A stretch of 64,000 nucleotides of DNA from positions 682,001 to 746,000 of the forward strand of contig NZ_CP146092.1 of NCBI RefSeq assembly GCF_037023145.1, given 5' to 3'. The translations under genes were made by a program, and so were the position numbers. Position 1 is the first letter of the stretch; each line of letters opens with the position of its first letter. Positions 33,468 to 42,347 of the stretch are shown here, piece by piece. The notes under the pieces are model-generated. The model saw only the letters and a program-made list of their open reading frames with translations. It was not told the origin of the DNA and ran no database searches. This stretch comes from Ralstonia sp. RRA. Lineage in GTDB: Bacteria > Pseudomonadota > Gammaproteobacteria > Burkholderiales > Burkholderiaceae.

Positions 33468-34766
33468 ATGGTTTCCCGACGTCAATTTCTCGGTGGCACG
33501 GGCGCGGCCATGCTGGGCGCGGCGATGGTCTCGCGCGCTGGCGCTGCCTCGTTGCCCGAAGCGCCGCTGCAATCGAAGCCCGCCACGCAACCGCCGCTGG
33601 CGCCGCCCAATGGCCGGCCCTACAACCCCGTCGTTACGCTCAACGGCTGGACGCTGCCGTGGCGCATGCGTGGCGGCTGGAAGGAGTTCCACCTCGTGGC
33701 CGAACCCGTCGAGCGCGAATTCGCCCCCGGCATGACAGGCCACCTGTGGGGCTACAACGGCCAGAGCCCTGGCCCCACGATTGAATGCGTGGAAGGCGAC
33801 CGCGTGCGCATCTTCGTCACCAACAAGCTGCCCGAGCACACCACGGTGCACTGGCACGGCATGATCCTGCCCGCCGGCATGGACGGCGTGGGTGGCCTCT
33901 CGCAGCCGCACATCCCACCGGGCAAGACCTTCGTCTACGAGTTCGAGATGAAGAAGTCCGGCACCTTCATGTACCACCCGCATTCCGACGAGATGGTGCA
34001 GATGGCGATGGGCATGATGGGCTTCATCGTCGTGCATCCGAAAGACCCGGCGCTGCATCGCGTGGACCGCGACTTCGTCTTCCTGCTCGCTGCGTACGAC
34101 ATCGACCCCGGCTCGTACACGCCGCGCGTGGCCGAGATGACCGACTTCAACATGTGGACGTGGAACAGCCGGGTCTTTCCCGGCATCGACCCGCTGCCCG
34201 TGCGGCTGGGCGACCGCGTGCGCATCCGCATGGGCAATCTCACAATGACCAACCATCCGATGCACATCCACGGCCACACGTTTGAAGTGGCAGGCACCGA
34301 CGGCGGCTGGGTCCAGCCCAGTGCGCGCTGGCCCGAGGTGACGGTGGACATCGGCGTGGGCCAGATGCGCGCCATCGAGTTCGTCGCCGACAACCCGGGC
34401 GACTGGGCCTTCCACTGCCACAAGTCGCATCACACGATGAACGCCATGGGGCACAACGTGCCGACCATGATTGGCGTGCAGCAGAAAGACCTCGCCAAGA
34501 AGATGCGCAACCTGGTGCCCGACTACATGGGCATGGGCGAGGCCGGCATGGCCGACATGGGCGAGATGGAAATGCCGCTGCCCGACAACACCCTGCCGAT
34601 GATGACGGGCCAAGGCCCGTTCGGCGCTATCGAGATGGGCGGCATGTTCACGGTGATGAAGGTGCGTCGCGACCTGCCGCGCAACAGCTACGCCGACCCC
34701 GGTTGGTACAAGCACCCCAAAGGCACCGTCGCCTACGAATACACCGGCAACGGCATCGATGAATGA
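33468..34766 (+). CDS. Tat-exported multicopper oxidase
   Basis: The 432-residue protein has a Tat signal (SRRQFLGG) and three cupredoxin domains. All four copper-site signatures are visible: HWHGM, HPHS, HPMHIHGHTF and HCHKSHH. It should oxidise Cu(I), or phenolic/metal substrates, in the periplasm using oxygen, which is part of copper tolerance. The length is that of the short (about 430-residue) group, not the about 600-residue CopA. It has many Met residues in MGMGEAGMADMGEM near the C-terminus, typical of copper-binding oxidases. It is in the same operon as the TolC-type gene and the cupredoxin. Confidence 0.92.
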   Translation: MVSRRQFLGGTGAAMLGAAMVSRAGAASLPEAPLQSKPATQPPLAPPNGRPYNPVVTLNGWTLPWRMRGGWKEFHLVAEPVEREFAPGMTGHLWGYNGQSPGPTIECVEGDRVRIFVTNKLPEHTTVHWHGMILPAGMDGVGGLSQPHIPPGKTFVYEFEMKKSGTFMYHPHSDEMVQMAMGMMGFIVVHPKDPALHRVDRDFVFLLAAYDIDPGSYTPRVAEMTDFNMWTWNSRVFPGIDPLPVRLGDRVRIRMGNLTMTNHPMHIHGHTFEVAGTDGGWVQPSARWPEVTVDIGVGQMRAIEFVADNPGDWAFHCHKSHHTMNAMGHNVPTMIGVQQKDLAKKMRNLVPDYMGMGEAGMADMGEMEMPLPDNTLPMMTGQGPFGAIEMGGMFTVMKVRRDLPRNSYADPGWYKHPKGTVAYEYTGNGIDE

Positions 34767-34802
34767 GCGACAACTGAACCGCATCCGAATACGAGACCAC
34801 CC

Positions 34803-35300
34803 ATGCAGCGCAATCTGATCCGTTCTACCTTCCTGGCCGCGCTCCTTTCAATGGCGGCCATTGTGCACGCATCCGGCAATCACGCCGGGGGCCATGACCA
34901 CGGCGACGCCGCCATCGGCGAGCCGGGCGACGCCGCGCGCGTCACGCGCACCGTGCGCGTCGACATGGCTGACACCATGCGCTTTACCCCCGCGCAGATC
35001 ACCGTGCAGCGCGGCGAGACGATCCGCCTCCAGGTCATCAACAGCGGCCGCGTGCGGCACGAGATGACGCTTGGCTCGCCGGCCGACCTGATCGCCCACG
35101 CCGAGCAGATGCGCAAACACCCCGAGATGGAGCATGCCGACGCCAACGCCGTCACTGTGGACCCCGGCCAGACCGGCGAGATCGTCTGGCGCTTCACGCA
35201 GGCCGGTACGGTCGAGTTTGGTTGCCTACAGCCAGGGCATTTCGAAGCCGGCATGCGCGGCGCTGTACAGGTGCAGCAGGCACGTGTCGGCAAGTCCTGA
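34803..35300 (+). CDS. periplasmic cupredoxin (plastocyanin/azurin-like)
   Basis: The 165-residue protein has a signal peptide (to about residue 22), a His-rich N-terminus (HAGGHDHGD) and a single cupredoxin fold. Copper ligands are visible as His86 (VRHEM), Cys141 (FGCLQ), His146 and Met151 (PGHFEAGM). It is a type I copper site, probably a periplasmic electron donor or copper carrier for the oxidase. It lies between the oxidase and the CusF homologue on the same strand. Confidence 0.88.
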   Translation: MQRNLIRSTFLAALLSMAAIVHASGNHAGGHDHGDAAIGEPGDAARVTRTVRVDMADTMRFTPAQITVQRGETIRLQVINSGRVRHEMTLGSPADLIAHAEQMRKHPEMEHADANAVTVDPGQTGEIVWRFTQAGTVEFGCLQPGHFEAGMRGAVQVQQARVGKS

Positions 35301-35338
35301 TCGCGCTCTCATTTCTTCTTGCTTACAAGGAGCCCAAC

Positions 35339-35665
35339 ATGTTGTTTCGTCATGCCCTGATGCTGGTCGCGCTGCTGGCCGGTGCCCCATTTGCCAACGC
35401 CGCGGATGACGCCGCGCCTGCACCGGCTGCTGTTGCGGCAGCCGCACCGCTGTCTGAAGGGGAGGTCAAGAAAGTCGATACTGCCGCCGGCAAGCTGACC
35501 ATCAAGCACGGCCCGCTGGTCAATCTCGATATGGAGCCGATGACCATGGTCTTCCGCGTTCAGGATCCGGCAATGCTCACCAAGGTGCAGGTCGGCAGCA
35601 AGATCCGCTTTACCGCCGAGAAGGTGGGCGGCGCGCTGACGGTGACTGCGCTGGACGTGCAGTAA
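35339..35665 (+). CDS. CusF-like periplasmic copper-binding protein
   Basis: The 108-residue protein has a signal peptide and then the CusF beta-barrel. His57, Met68 and Met70 sit at the spacing of the CusF copper ligands. At the position of the CusF Trp that caps the copper there is Met65 (NLDMEPMTM). The substitution could give a three-Met site. It is likely a Cu(I)/Ag(I) chaperone for a pump that is not encoded here. The ATG at 35339 follows AAGGAGCCC. It is the last gene of the copper row and is followed by a strong hairpin. Confidence 0.87.
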   Translation: MLFRHALMLVALLAGAPFANAADDAAPAPAAVAAAAPLSEGEVKKVDTAAGKLTIKHGPLVNLDMEPMTMVFRVQDPAMLTKVQVGSKIRFTAEKVGGALTVTALDVQ

Positions 35666-36150
35666 TCGGACGACAAGGAGGCTGGGCCGGTCGGCTGAGA
35701 TGGCCCAGGCCTCCTGCCCGGTTGCGTGGCTCAAGCCGCCTCTCGAGGTGATTGCCCGGCCACCTGCTGAAAAATGGACGCGCAGCCGGCCCTGCTAAGG
35801 TGCGTCGAAGTGTGACGTTATGGCAACAGTTAATGGATCGTGGATTGGGCCCGGTGCTGGCATGGGTGACATTGCCCCAAGAAACAGAAGGCGCCGCAAG
35901 AGACTTACGGTAGAGTAACGCCCGCCGCAGATGCGAATGGCGACTGGGGCTGAAACGCTGCCTGATGGGGAGCGCGATCAGTGGCGCGGCGCGTCAGTGG
36001 AATATAAAAAGTGGCCCATGTGCCACGTGTAGTCATGCGTGAGTTGGCGACTTCCACTCGAAAAACAACGTCCTGCCATCACACCTGTTGAGGAAGCGCG
36101 TCGGCGCGCTTCATCCTTGGGATCCATCTCCGCAATCGCTTGTTTGCTTC
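35666..36150. other. 485-bp intergenic region with a hairpin near its left end
   Basis: Between the CusF-like gene and the glycosyltransferase the only structure is the hairpin at 35677-35714. Close to 36003 there is TATAAA followed by GTGGC-N6-GCCAC (36011-36026). No other gene or RNA was recognised. Confidence 0.45.
35677..35714 (+). terminator. strong hairpin after the copper operon
   Basis: GGAGGCTGGGCC (35677-35688) pairs with GGCCCAGGCCTCC (35702-35714) with a single-base bulge. It is positioned 12 bp after the CusF stop. There is no T-run, so it may stop transcription weakly or protect the mRNA end. Confidence 0.5.
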
Positions 36151-37158
36151 ATGCCGCATTTCAAATATCGCCTGAGCCGGGTCTCCGCAAAAAAGTTCTG
36201 GTACTACTTCTCGAATGCATCGAGTCATTTTCTGGCTCGCGCGACCAAGCACGGAAGAGCTGAGGCGTTTCTGAAAAGAAAAGGCCATCACTGCAGCCGT
36301 CAGGATGTACTGGATCGCCTGAATTACTACAACTCCATTTCGGAAACGTTCGGCCCAAGTGGAAATGCAGTTGAGTATTCCAACTTCTTGTTGGAATCCT
36401 CAACAAGCACCATTCAGAGCAAAGATCGTAGTATCGGTAGCACGTATTTTTATGATCTGGTTGATCTGATGGACTATTTTGGTCCGGGCTACAACTTCGA
36501 CTATGACTGCGGAGATGTAACCACCGAGCCGACTGCTCCCGCTTTTGTAAAAAGCCGTCCAATCAAGGACTCTTCGCACAACGGCATTCTTTTGAAGTTG
36601 GACGCAATCCGACATTTTTCCTTTGCGCGCGACAATATTGATTTTTCCGACAAAAAATCAATGGCGGTTTTCAGAGGGCCTTGTCATCAGGCGCATCGGC
36701 AGGCGTTTGTCGAGCGGTGCCATGACCTGCCGAACGTTGATATCGGTGATATCCGGAAATCCGTGCAGGGGAAGGCAATCTATAGAGCGCCCATGACGAT
36801 TGCTGAGCAGTTGCAATACAAGTACATCGTCAGCGTTGAAGGGAATGACGTTGCCACCAATCTGAAATGGATCATGTCATCCAATTCGCTGTGCTTCATG
36901 CGGCGGCCCCGGTATGAGACGTGGTTTATGGAGGGGAGGCTGATTCCCGATGTTCATTATGTTCTGCTGAAAGATGATTTCTCCGATCTCCAGGAGAAAA
37001 TGGAGCATTACCAAAAATTCCCGGGAGATGCGCTGAGGATCATTCGCAACGCCAACCAGTGGGTGGCGCAGTTCCTGAACCGCGACCAGGAGCGCCTGCT
37101 CGGTTTGATGGTCATCGCGAAGTATTTCCGCCTGTCCGGTCAACAGGCCTTTTGGTAA
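36151..37158 (+). CDS. glycosyltransferase family 90 (CAP10/KDEL-like)
   Basis: The 335-residue protein has the GT90 signature in its C-terminal half: YKYIVSVEGNDVATNLKW, SNSLCFMRRPRYETWFMEG and IPDVHYVLL. GT90 enzymes transfer sugars, often xylose or glucose, to capsule or LPS (family knowledge). The start at ATG 36151 is preferred over TTG 36088; neither has a good ribosome site. Codon use is AT-richer than all neighbours (many AAA, TTT, GAT), pointing to acquired DNA. It stands alone, not in a polysaccharide cluster, so its substrate is unclear. Confidence 0.82.
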   Translation: MPHFKYRLSRVSAKKFWYYFSNASSHFLARATKHGRAEAFLKRKGHHCSRQDVLDRLNYYNSISETFGPSGNAVEYSNFLLESSTSTIQSKDRSIGSTYFYDLVDLMDYFGPGYNFDYDCGDVTTEPTAPAFVKSRPIKDSSHNGILLKLDAIRHFSFARDNIDFSDKKSMAVFRGPCHQAHRQAFVERCHDLPNVDIGDIRKSVQGKAIYRAPMTIAEQLQYKYIVSVEGNDVATNLKWIMSSNSLCFMRRPRYETWFMEGRLIPDVHYVLLKDDFSDLQEKMEHYQKFPGDALRIIRNANQWVAQFLNRDQERLLGLMVIAKYFRLSGQQAFW

Positions 37159-37283
37159 GGCGCGGCTGGGTCGACGCGTATAACGTTTGATCCAGGGCAG
37201 GGTTGGCGTCAGGGTGGATCGGCAGGCAGTGCGGCGGCGCGCTACACTCTTTGTCTTTCGCCGTCTCCGTACGATTCCCTGCC

Positions 37284-38087
37284 ATGACCGCGTCTGTCGA
37301 CACGCGCACCCCTGCGCCCACTTCCGCGCAATCGCTTTCCCCCGAGCAACAGGCATTTTTCAACGAGCACGGCTACCTCGTCCTGCGTGGTCTGGCCAGT
37401 CAGCATGAGTGCGCCACCTTGCTGGCGGCCGCCCAGGATGCGCTGGCGCGCGCCATTCCGCCCGTAGAACTGGAAACCGACGTCGGCTATGCCGGCGCAC
37501 CCACCTCGCGCGAGGCGGAGGGCGGCCACACCGTGCGCCGCCTGCTCGACGCCGATTCGCGCGGCACGCCCTACACTGAATGGGCACGCGATGCGCGTGT
37601 TGCCGGGCCAATCGCACAGTTGATTGGTAGCCCGGTGCACCTCTCGCTTGCGCACCACAATTGCGTGATGACCAAGCATCCGGCCTTCGGCACGGCCACC
37701 CATTGGCATCGCGATAGCCGCTATTGGTCGTTCGCGCGCAATGCATTGGTGTCGTCGTGGCTGGCGCTGGTGGAAGAGACCGTCGACAACGGCTGCCTGT
37801 GGGTCATCCCCGGTAGCCACATGCTCGAATTGCCCGCCGAGCGTTTCGACGCCAAGCTGTTCCTGCGCCAGGATCTGCCCGAGAACCGGGATCTGATCGA
37901 CACCGCGCGCCCCGTACCGCTGCTGCCCGGCGACGTGCTGCTCTTCCACTGCAACACCTTCCACGCGGCGCGCGCCAACCAGACCGGCACGGTCAAGTTC
38001 TCCGCCGTCTTCACGTACTACGGCCCTGACAACTACCCGCTGCCGGGCACGCGGTCGTCTGCGCGGCCTGATCCACTGGTTGGTTGA
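37284..38087 (+). CDS. phytanoyl-CoA dioxygenase family protein
   Basis: The 267-residue protein has a double-stranded beta-helix with the iron ligands HxD (THWHRDSRY) and a distal His in FHCNTFHAARANQTG; Arg near the latter should bind 2-oxoglutarate. It is a non-haem iron oxygenase that should hydroxylate a small molecule. An N-terminal about 25 residues are Ser/Thr/Ala-rich. It is a single gene. A hairpin follows 9 bp after the stop. Confidence 0.88.
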   Translation: MTASVDTRTPAPTSAQSLSPEQQAFFNEHGYLVLRGLASQHECATLLAAAQDALARAIPPVELETDVGYAGAPTSREAEGGHTVRRLLDADSRGTPYTEWARDARVAGPIAQLIGSPVHLSLAHHNCVMTKHPAFGTATHWHRDSRYWSFARNALVSSWLALVEETVDNGCLWVIPGSHMLELPAERFDAKLFLRQDLPENRDLIDTARPVPLLPGDVLLFHCNTFHAARANQTGTVKFSAVFTYYGPDNYPLPGTRSSARPDPLVG

Positions 38088-38095
38088 GGGGAGCT

Positions 38096-38124
38096 GGGGG
38101 AGCGATCAACGTTTGCTCTCCCCC
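38096..38124 (+). terminator. terminator-like hairpin after the dioxygenase gene
   Basis: GGGGGAG (38096-38102) pairs with CTCCCCC (38118-38124) over a 15-base loop, followed by GTTTGT. It is plausible as a weak intrinsic terminator. Confidence 0.4.
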
Positions 38125-38206
38125 GTTTGTAGGTGTGCGGCGGACAGATTCGTGTCACGCGTCTTTGCTAAGGTGAACCTCCAACGACGATGAACGGGGG
38201 AACACC

Positions 38207-38431
38207 ATGCCGATTCAGGAAGTGACACACGGCGCGCACGTGATCCTGGTTGATTCGCTGCAGCGTGACGACCGCCGCTGGACGGCGCGTTTCCAGGTCT
38301 GCCGCGCAGGCCACGTCGTGTGTGACTGGGAGGACGTTGAGATGCCGGAGGGCTTCATCTCCGCGCAACTTGCCGTGAGCGCCAGCGTATTGCTGGCCGA
38401 GCACCGCCTCTCCAGCCTGTCGTCGCATTGA
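38207..38431 (+). CDS. small hypothetical protein
   Basis: The 74-residue soluble protein starts at ATG 38207 after GGGGGAACACC and ends 5 bp before a strong intrinsic terminator. It contains a possible beta-rich region (GAHVILVDS, WTARFQVCRAG, VVCDWED). No signal peptide or domain is recognised. The good start and terminator support expression, but the function is unknown. Confidence 0.6.
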   Translation: MPIQEVTHGAHVILVDSLQRDDRRWTARFQVCRAGHVVCDWEDVEMPEGFISAQLAVSASVLLAEHRLSSLSSH

Positions 38432-38435
38432 TCAG

Positions 38436-38463
38436 AACGCCCGCCATGCAGCGGGCGTTTTTT
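38436..38463 (+). terminator. intrinsic terminator after the small hypothetical gene
   Basis: AACGCCCGC (38436-38444) pairs with GCGGGCGTT (38451-38459) over a 6-base loop, and the T-run extends 38458-38463. This is the clearest rho-independent terminator in the window. Confidence 0.85.
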
Positions 38464-38650
38464 CATGCACGTTCTTGCGCTTGCCGCGGGTGCCCAATTC
38501 CTGGTGTGCCCCATTCATCGCACGCAAGCGACCGTTTGCACCCAGCAGCCTGCACTTCGTCGCACCGTAGGCGACGCCTCCCAGGCCCCTGCCTAGACTG
38601 CCTCCTGACTGCCGGAGCCCGATCCGGCCATGCCAACTCAGGAGACTTCC

Positions 38651-39100
38651 ATGACTGCACTGTTCTCGGCACCGCTGATGTCCCGCGCAGGCGCCACCTT
38701 GGTGTTGATGCTGGCCGCAGCTGGCGCATCCGCCGCCACGCTCACTGTTGTCGTTGAAGGCGCGCAGGGCCGCCAGGGCGCGGTGCGCGCTGCGATGTTC
38801 CGCGATGCCGCCGGCTGGCTCAAGCCCGATACCGCCGTCCGCGCAGACATTGCCGTGCTCGACAGCGTGTCCGGCAACAGCGTCACCTTCGTCTATCCGG
38901 ATCTGCCGGCGGGGCGCTACGCGCTGTCGGTCTTTCATGACGTCAACAACGACGGCAAGCTCGGCACCAATCCGGCCGGCATTCCCGTCGAGCCCTACGG
39001 CTTCAGCCGCGACGCAAAAGGCCGCTTCGGCGCGCCGTCCTTTGACGATGCTGCGATCGACGTACAAGCCGACCAGCGTGTGACCATCCACCTACACTGA
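38651..39100 (+). CDS. DUF2141 exported protein
   Basis: The 149-residue protein has a signal peptide (cleavage near GASAATL, about residue 28). A beta-rich DUF2141 domain follows, with LTVVVEG, VRAAMF and ALSVFHDVNNDGKLGTNPAGIPVEPYGFS. The family is unassigned biochemically and is often coupled to carotenoid-related or envelope genes. The ATG at 38651 follows AGGAGACTTCC. It lies 20 bp upstream of a Tat-exported carotenoid oxygenase, so the two are probably one transcript. Confidence 0.82.
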   Translation: MTALFSAPLMSRAGATLVLMLAAAGASAATLTVVVEGAQGRQGAVRAAMFRDAAGWLKPDTAVRADIAVLDSVSGNSVTFVYPDLPAGRYALSVFHDVNNDGKLGTNPAGIPVEPYGFSRDAKGRFGAPSFDDAAIDVQADQRVTIHLH

Positions 39101-39120
39101 CATTGAACCGGGGGCTTGCC

Positions 39121-40653
39121 ATGCAACGCCGATCGTTTGTTGGGGCTGCTCTGGCGGCCTTGGGTGCCGCACCGTTTGGGCTGACGCTGCAAGATGTGAT
39201 GGCGGCCAGCATCGACCCGTGGGCCGCAGGGTTTGCCGCCGCTCGCACGCAGTATCCGTGGCTGGCGGGTTACCAGGGCGCCAGCACGGACATGCCAACC
39301 AGCGCGCTCAAGGTGGAGGGCACGTTCCCGCCCGCCCTGCGCGGTGCGTTCTACCGCAATGGCCCCGCGCGGCACGAGATTGGCGGGGTGCGCTACCACC
39401 ACCTGTTTGACGGCGACGGCATGATCCAGCGCTACGACATCAGTGAACAGGGTGTCACGCATCGCGGCGTGTTCGTGCGCACCGACAAATTCGTCGCCGA
39501 CACCGCCGCAGGCAAGCCGCTGCGCGCCACGTTCGGAACCGCCAACCCCGACATGGAGCCGGTCACCACGCCCGACAGCATCAATGTGGCCAACACCAGC
39601 CTCGTGATGCACGGCGACGAGATGCTCGCGCTGTGGGAGGGCGGTTCGGCCACGCGCGTCGATCCGGATTCGCTGCGCACGCTGGGCGTGCAGACCTGGC
39701 GCGATGACTACAAGGGCATGCCGTTCTCCGCCCACCCCAAGGTGGAGCCCGATGGCACGCTGTGGAACTTTGGCGTGAGCAGCGCGGCGGGCTTGCTGAC
39801 CGTGTACTGCGTGGGCGCGGATGGTGCGCTCAAGCGTGTGCAATCGGTCAAGGTGCCTGACGTGGCGATGGTGCATGACTTTGCCGTGACGCAGCACCAT
39901 CTGGTGTTCCTGCTGCCGTCGTTCGTCTACGACGTGGAGCGCTCGCGTGAGGGGATGTCGTTTCTCGATGCACATGTGTGGCGCCCCGAGCTGGGCATGC
40001 GTGCGCTGGTGCTCGACAAGAACGACGTCACGCGCATGCGCTGGTTGCAACTGCCTGCTGGCTTTGTGTTCCACCTCGGCAATGCGTGGTCGTCACCGGA
40101 TGGGCAGGAAATCCACCTGGACTACGTACGCTCGGACGACGCCACCATCGTCACCACCACGCTGCGTGAACTGATGCGCGGGCAGATTCGCCCGGCACCC
40201 GGCGCGCGCCTGACGCAACTGCATCTGAACTTGCGCACTGGCCGTGCCGAGCAGGTCATCACCGAGCATGTGGCGGAGTTCCCGAAGGTCGATGCGCGCC
40301 GCACGGCCTTGCGCCACCGCGCGTTGTTTACCGTGGCCCACACGGCGCCGTCCGGCAATGCGCAGGCGCTGCACGGCTTCGACACGGTCATGCGTTTCGA
40401 TACGGACTCAGGGCAGGTGCAACAGTACCGCTTCGGGCACCGCGTGATGGTGGAAGAACACGTGTTCGTGCCGGCCTCGGCCAACGCGCGTGAGGGCGAG
40501 GGCTGGTTGATCGGCACGGTGTTTGATGTGGATGCCGGCTGCACCAAACTGACCGCGTTCGATGCGCGGAACGTGTCCGCCGGACCGGTGGCCGTGGCAA
40601 GCCTGAACGGCGTGGCGCCGCTGGGCCTGCACGGACTATTCCGCGCGGTCTAG
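39121..40653 (+). CDS. Tat-exported carotenoid oxygenase family protein
   Basis: The 510-residue seven-bladed beta-propeller protein has its iron-binding histidines visible: FSAHPKVEPDGTLWNFG, MVHDFAV, VFHLGNAW and the terminal LGLHGLF. A Tat-type leader (QRRSFVG) at the N-terminus implies export in folded form. Family enzymes cleave carotenoids or stilbenes with oxygen. Periplasmic location makes a stilbene/lignin-like or apocarotenoid substrate possible. It is downstream of and close to the DUF2141 gene. The start is ATG 39121; a TTG 18 bases upstream is less likely. Confidence 0.85.
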   Translation: MQRRSFVGAALAALGAAPFGLTLQDVMAASIDPWAAGFAAARTQYPWLAGYQGASTDMPTSALKVEGTFPPALRGAFYRNGPARHEIGGVRYHHLFDGDGMIQRYDISEQGVTHRGVFVRTDKFVADTAAGKPLRATFGTANPDMEPVTTPDSINVANTSLVMHGDEMLALWEGGSATRVDPDSLRTLGVQTWRDDYKGMPFSAHPKVEPDGTLWNFGVSSAAGLLTVYCVGADGALKRVQSVKVPDVAMVHDFAVTQHHLVFLLPSFVYDVERSREGMSFLDAHVWRPELGMRALVLDKNDVTRMRWLQLPAGFVFHLGNAWSSPDGQEIHLDYVRSDDATIVTTTLRELMRGQIRPAPGARLTQLHLNLRTGRAEQVITEHVAEFPKVDARRTALRHRALFTVAHTAPSGNAQALHGFDTVMRFDTDSGQVQQYRFGHRVMVEEHVFVPASANAREGEGWLIGTVFDVDAGCTKLTAFDARNVSAGPVAVASLNGVAPLGLHGLFRAV

Positions 40654-40666
40654 CGCAGTAGGTGGA

Positions 40667-42241
40667 TCAAAGCGGGCTGGTGATCAGGCCATAGATCGTG
40701 CGCACGCCGCTCACGTAGTTGCCCATGCGCAGGTTCTCGTTGGCGGCATGCTGGTTGTTGTCGGCATTGACCAGGGGGATGATCGCAAACGGCACCTGCA
40801 GCACACCCACGATTTCTGCGGTGGGCACCGTCCCGCCCATCATGCGGATGCGGACCGGCACGGGGTTGGTGCCATAGCTGTCGGTCAGCGCCTTGTAGGC
40901 CCACTTGCCCACCGCCGAGTCGATCGGCGAGCCGGCGGCGTCTGCACCCTCGGTCTGATACGAGAAGCTGGCGAGCTTGTCGTAGCGGTTGCGTTCTTCG
41001 TCCGTCGGCGTGGTCTTCACGAGGTGGTAGCCCTGGCGCACGATGTGGTCTTCGATCAGCTTGCCGAGGTAGGCCGCGCTGGAGTCCGGCGTGGTGCGCA
41101 GGTCCAGTTCGGCGACGGCCTTGTCGGGCACGATGTTCGCCACCTTGTCACCCACCGCTGCGGAGGCCATGCCGCGCACGTTCAATGACGGGTACTGCAT
41201 GGCTTCCTGATAGTTGGCCCCGACCTTGTCTGCGTGGGCAATGCCCAGGCGCCGGTTGAGCGCGGCGTCGTCGTCGGGTACGGCCGCCATGATCTTGCGA
41301 TCGGCTTCGCTGATCTTGACGTGGTCGTAGTAGCCCGGCACGGTTACCCGGCCCTGGTCGTTCTTCATCGATGCCAGCAGGCTGGCCAGCCGCTGCGCCG
41401 GGTTGGGCGCGTAGTTGCCGTAGTGCCCGCTGTGCAACGGCACCTTTCCACCGTAGACGGTGAGCTTGGCTTCAGCAGCGCCGCGGTTGCCGAAGATGAG
41501 CGTCGGCAGGTTGCTCGCGTGCATGGGGCCGTCGTGGATCACCATGGCGTCGCAGCGCAGGAGGTCATGGTTGGCCTGCATGATCTTGCTGATCGACGGC
41601 GAACCTTTCTCTTCTTCGCTGTCGAGAATCACCTTGACGTTGACTGCCGGCTGGCTGCCGCTGGCCTTCAGTGCGTCGATGGCGGCCAGCATCATCATGA
41701 TCGGGCCCTTGTCGTCGGCGGACGCGCGGCCGAATACGCGCCATTCCGGGTCGAGCGGGCCGCTGAAGAGCGGCGCCGAATCGATTTCTTCCCAGCCGCC
41801 CTGCGCGGTCTTGCGCTTGAGGACGGGCGTCCACGGGCTCTTCTGCGCCCACTGCTCGGGAATCACCGGCTGGCCATCAAGGTGCATGTAGAACAGCACA
41901 GTCTTGCGCGCGGCATTGCTGTTGGGGAGTTCGGCATACAGCATCGGCTTGCCGTTGTTCGCCAGCTGCCGCGTCGTGAAGCCACGCTTGCGGAACGCCT
42001 GCTCCAGCCAGTCGACGTTCTTGCGGATGTCTGCTGGGGCGATGGCGTCGTTGGGCAGGGACAGCAGGTCGAAGTATTCGCGGTAGGTCGCCTGAGCGTA
42101 GCGTTCGGCATCCGCCGTCGAAAGATCGGCGGCGCTGGCCAGGCTGGCGGTGCCGAGCAGCACGGCAGGCAGCCACGCCAGCAGCAGGCGACGCGGGGTT
42201 TGGCGGGCGAAAGCTGCGCGGGCGGCGAGCTGAGTGGGCAT
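40667..42241 (-). CDS. exported M20 family metallopeptidase
   Basis: The 524-residue protein has a signal peptide (about residues 1-38, LGTASLASAAD), then an M20 zinc-peptidase core. The core has the first Zn His in FYMHLDGQPV, the bridging Asp in RASADDKGPIMM and catalytic Glu-Glu in DSEEEKGSPS; a bacterial dimerisation/lid domain is inserted. It should release amino acids from peptides, or hydrolyse N-acyl amino acids, in the periplasm. The gene is convergent with the carotenoid oxygenase (13-bp gap). It is read away from amn, on the same strand but after a gap of about 100 bp. Confidence 0.86.
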   Translation of the reverse strand: MPTQLAARAAFARQTPRRLLLAWLPAVLLGTASLASAADLSTADAERYAQATYREYFDLLSLPNDAIAPADIRKNVDWLEQAFRKRGFTTRQLANNGKPMLYAELPNSNAARKTVLFYMHLDGQPVIPEQWAQKSPWTPVLKRKTAQGGWEEIDSAPLFSGPLDPEWRVFGRASADDKGPIMMMLAAIDALKASGSQPAVNVKVILDSEEEKGSPSISKIMQANHDLLRCDAMVIHDGPMHASNLPTLIFGNRGAAEAKLTVYGGKVPLHSGHYGNYAPNPAQRLASLLASMKNDQGRVTVPGYYDHVKISEADRKIMAAVPDDDAALNRRLGIAHADKVGANYQEAMQYPSLNVRGMASAAVGDKVANIVPDKAVAELDLRTTPDSSAAYLGKLIEDHIVRQGYHLVKTTPTDEERNRYDKLASFSYQTEGADAAGSPIDSAVGKWAYKALTDSYGTNPVPVRIRMMGGTVPTAEIVGVLQVPFAIIPLVNADNNQHAANENLRMGNYVSGVRTIYGLITSPL

Positions 42242-42347
42242 GGGAAACCTCTACTGGTCAGACAAGGTCGCTGCAGTTTGGACAAGCGCGACCTATTTGA
42301 CCATCGGAGTTTCCCTAAAGGATGAAGCTCCGCAGCCCGGCGATGCC

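Noticed and set aside
33447..34784. 445-codon minus-strand frame opposite the multicopper oxidase
   Set aside because: The His-rich look of the antisense product mirrors codons of the oxidase; there is no domain.
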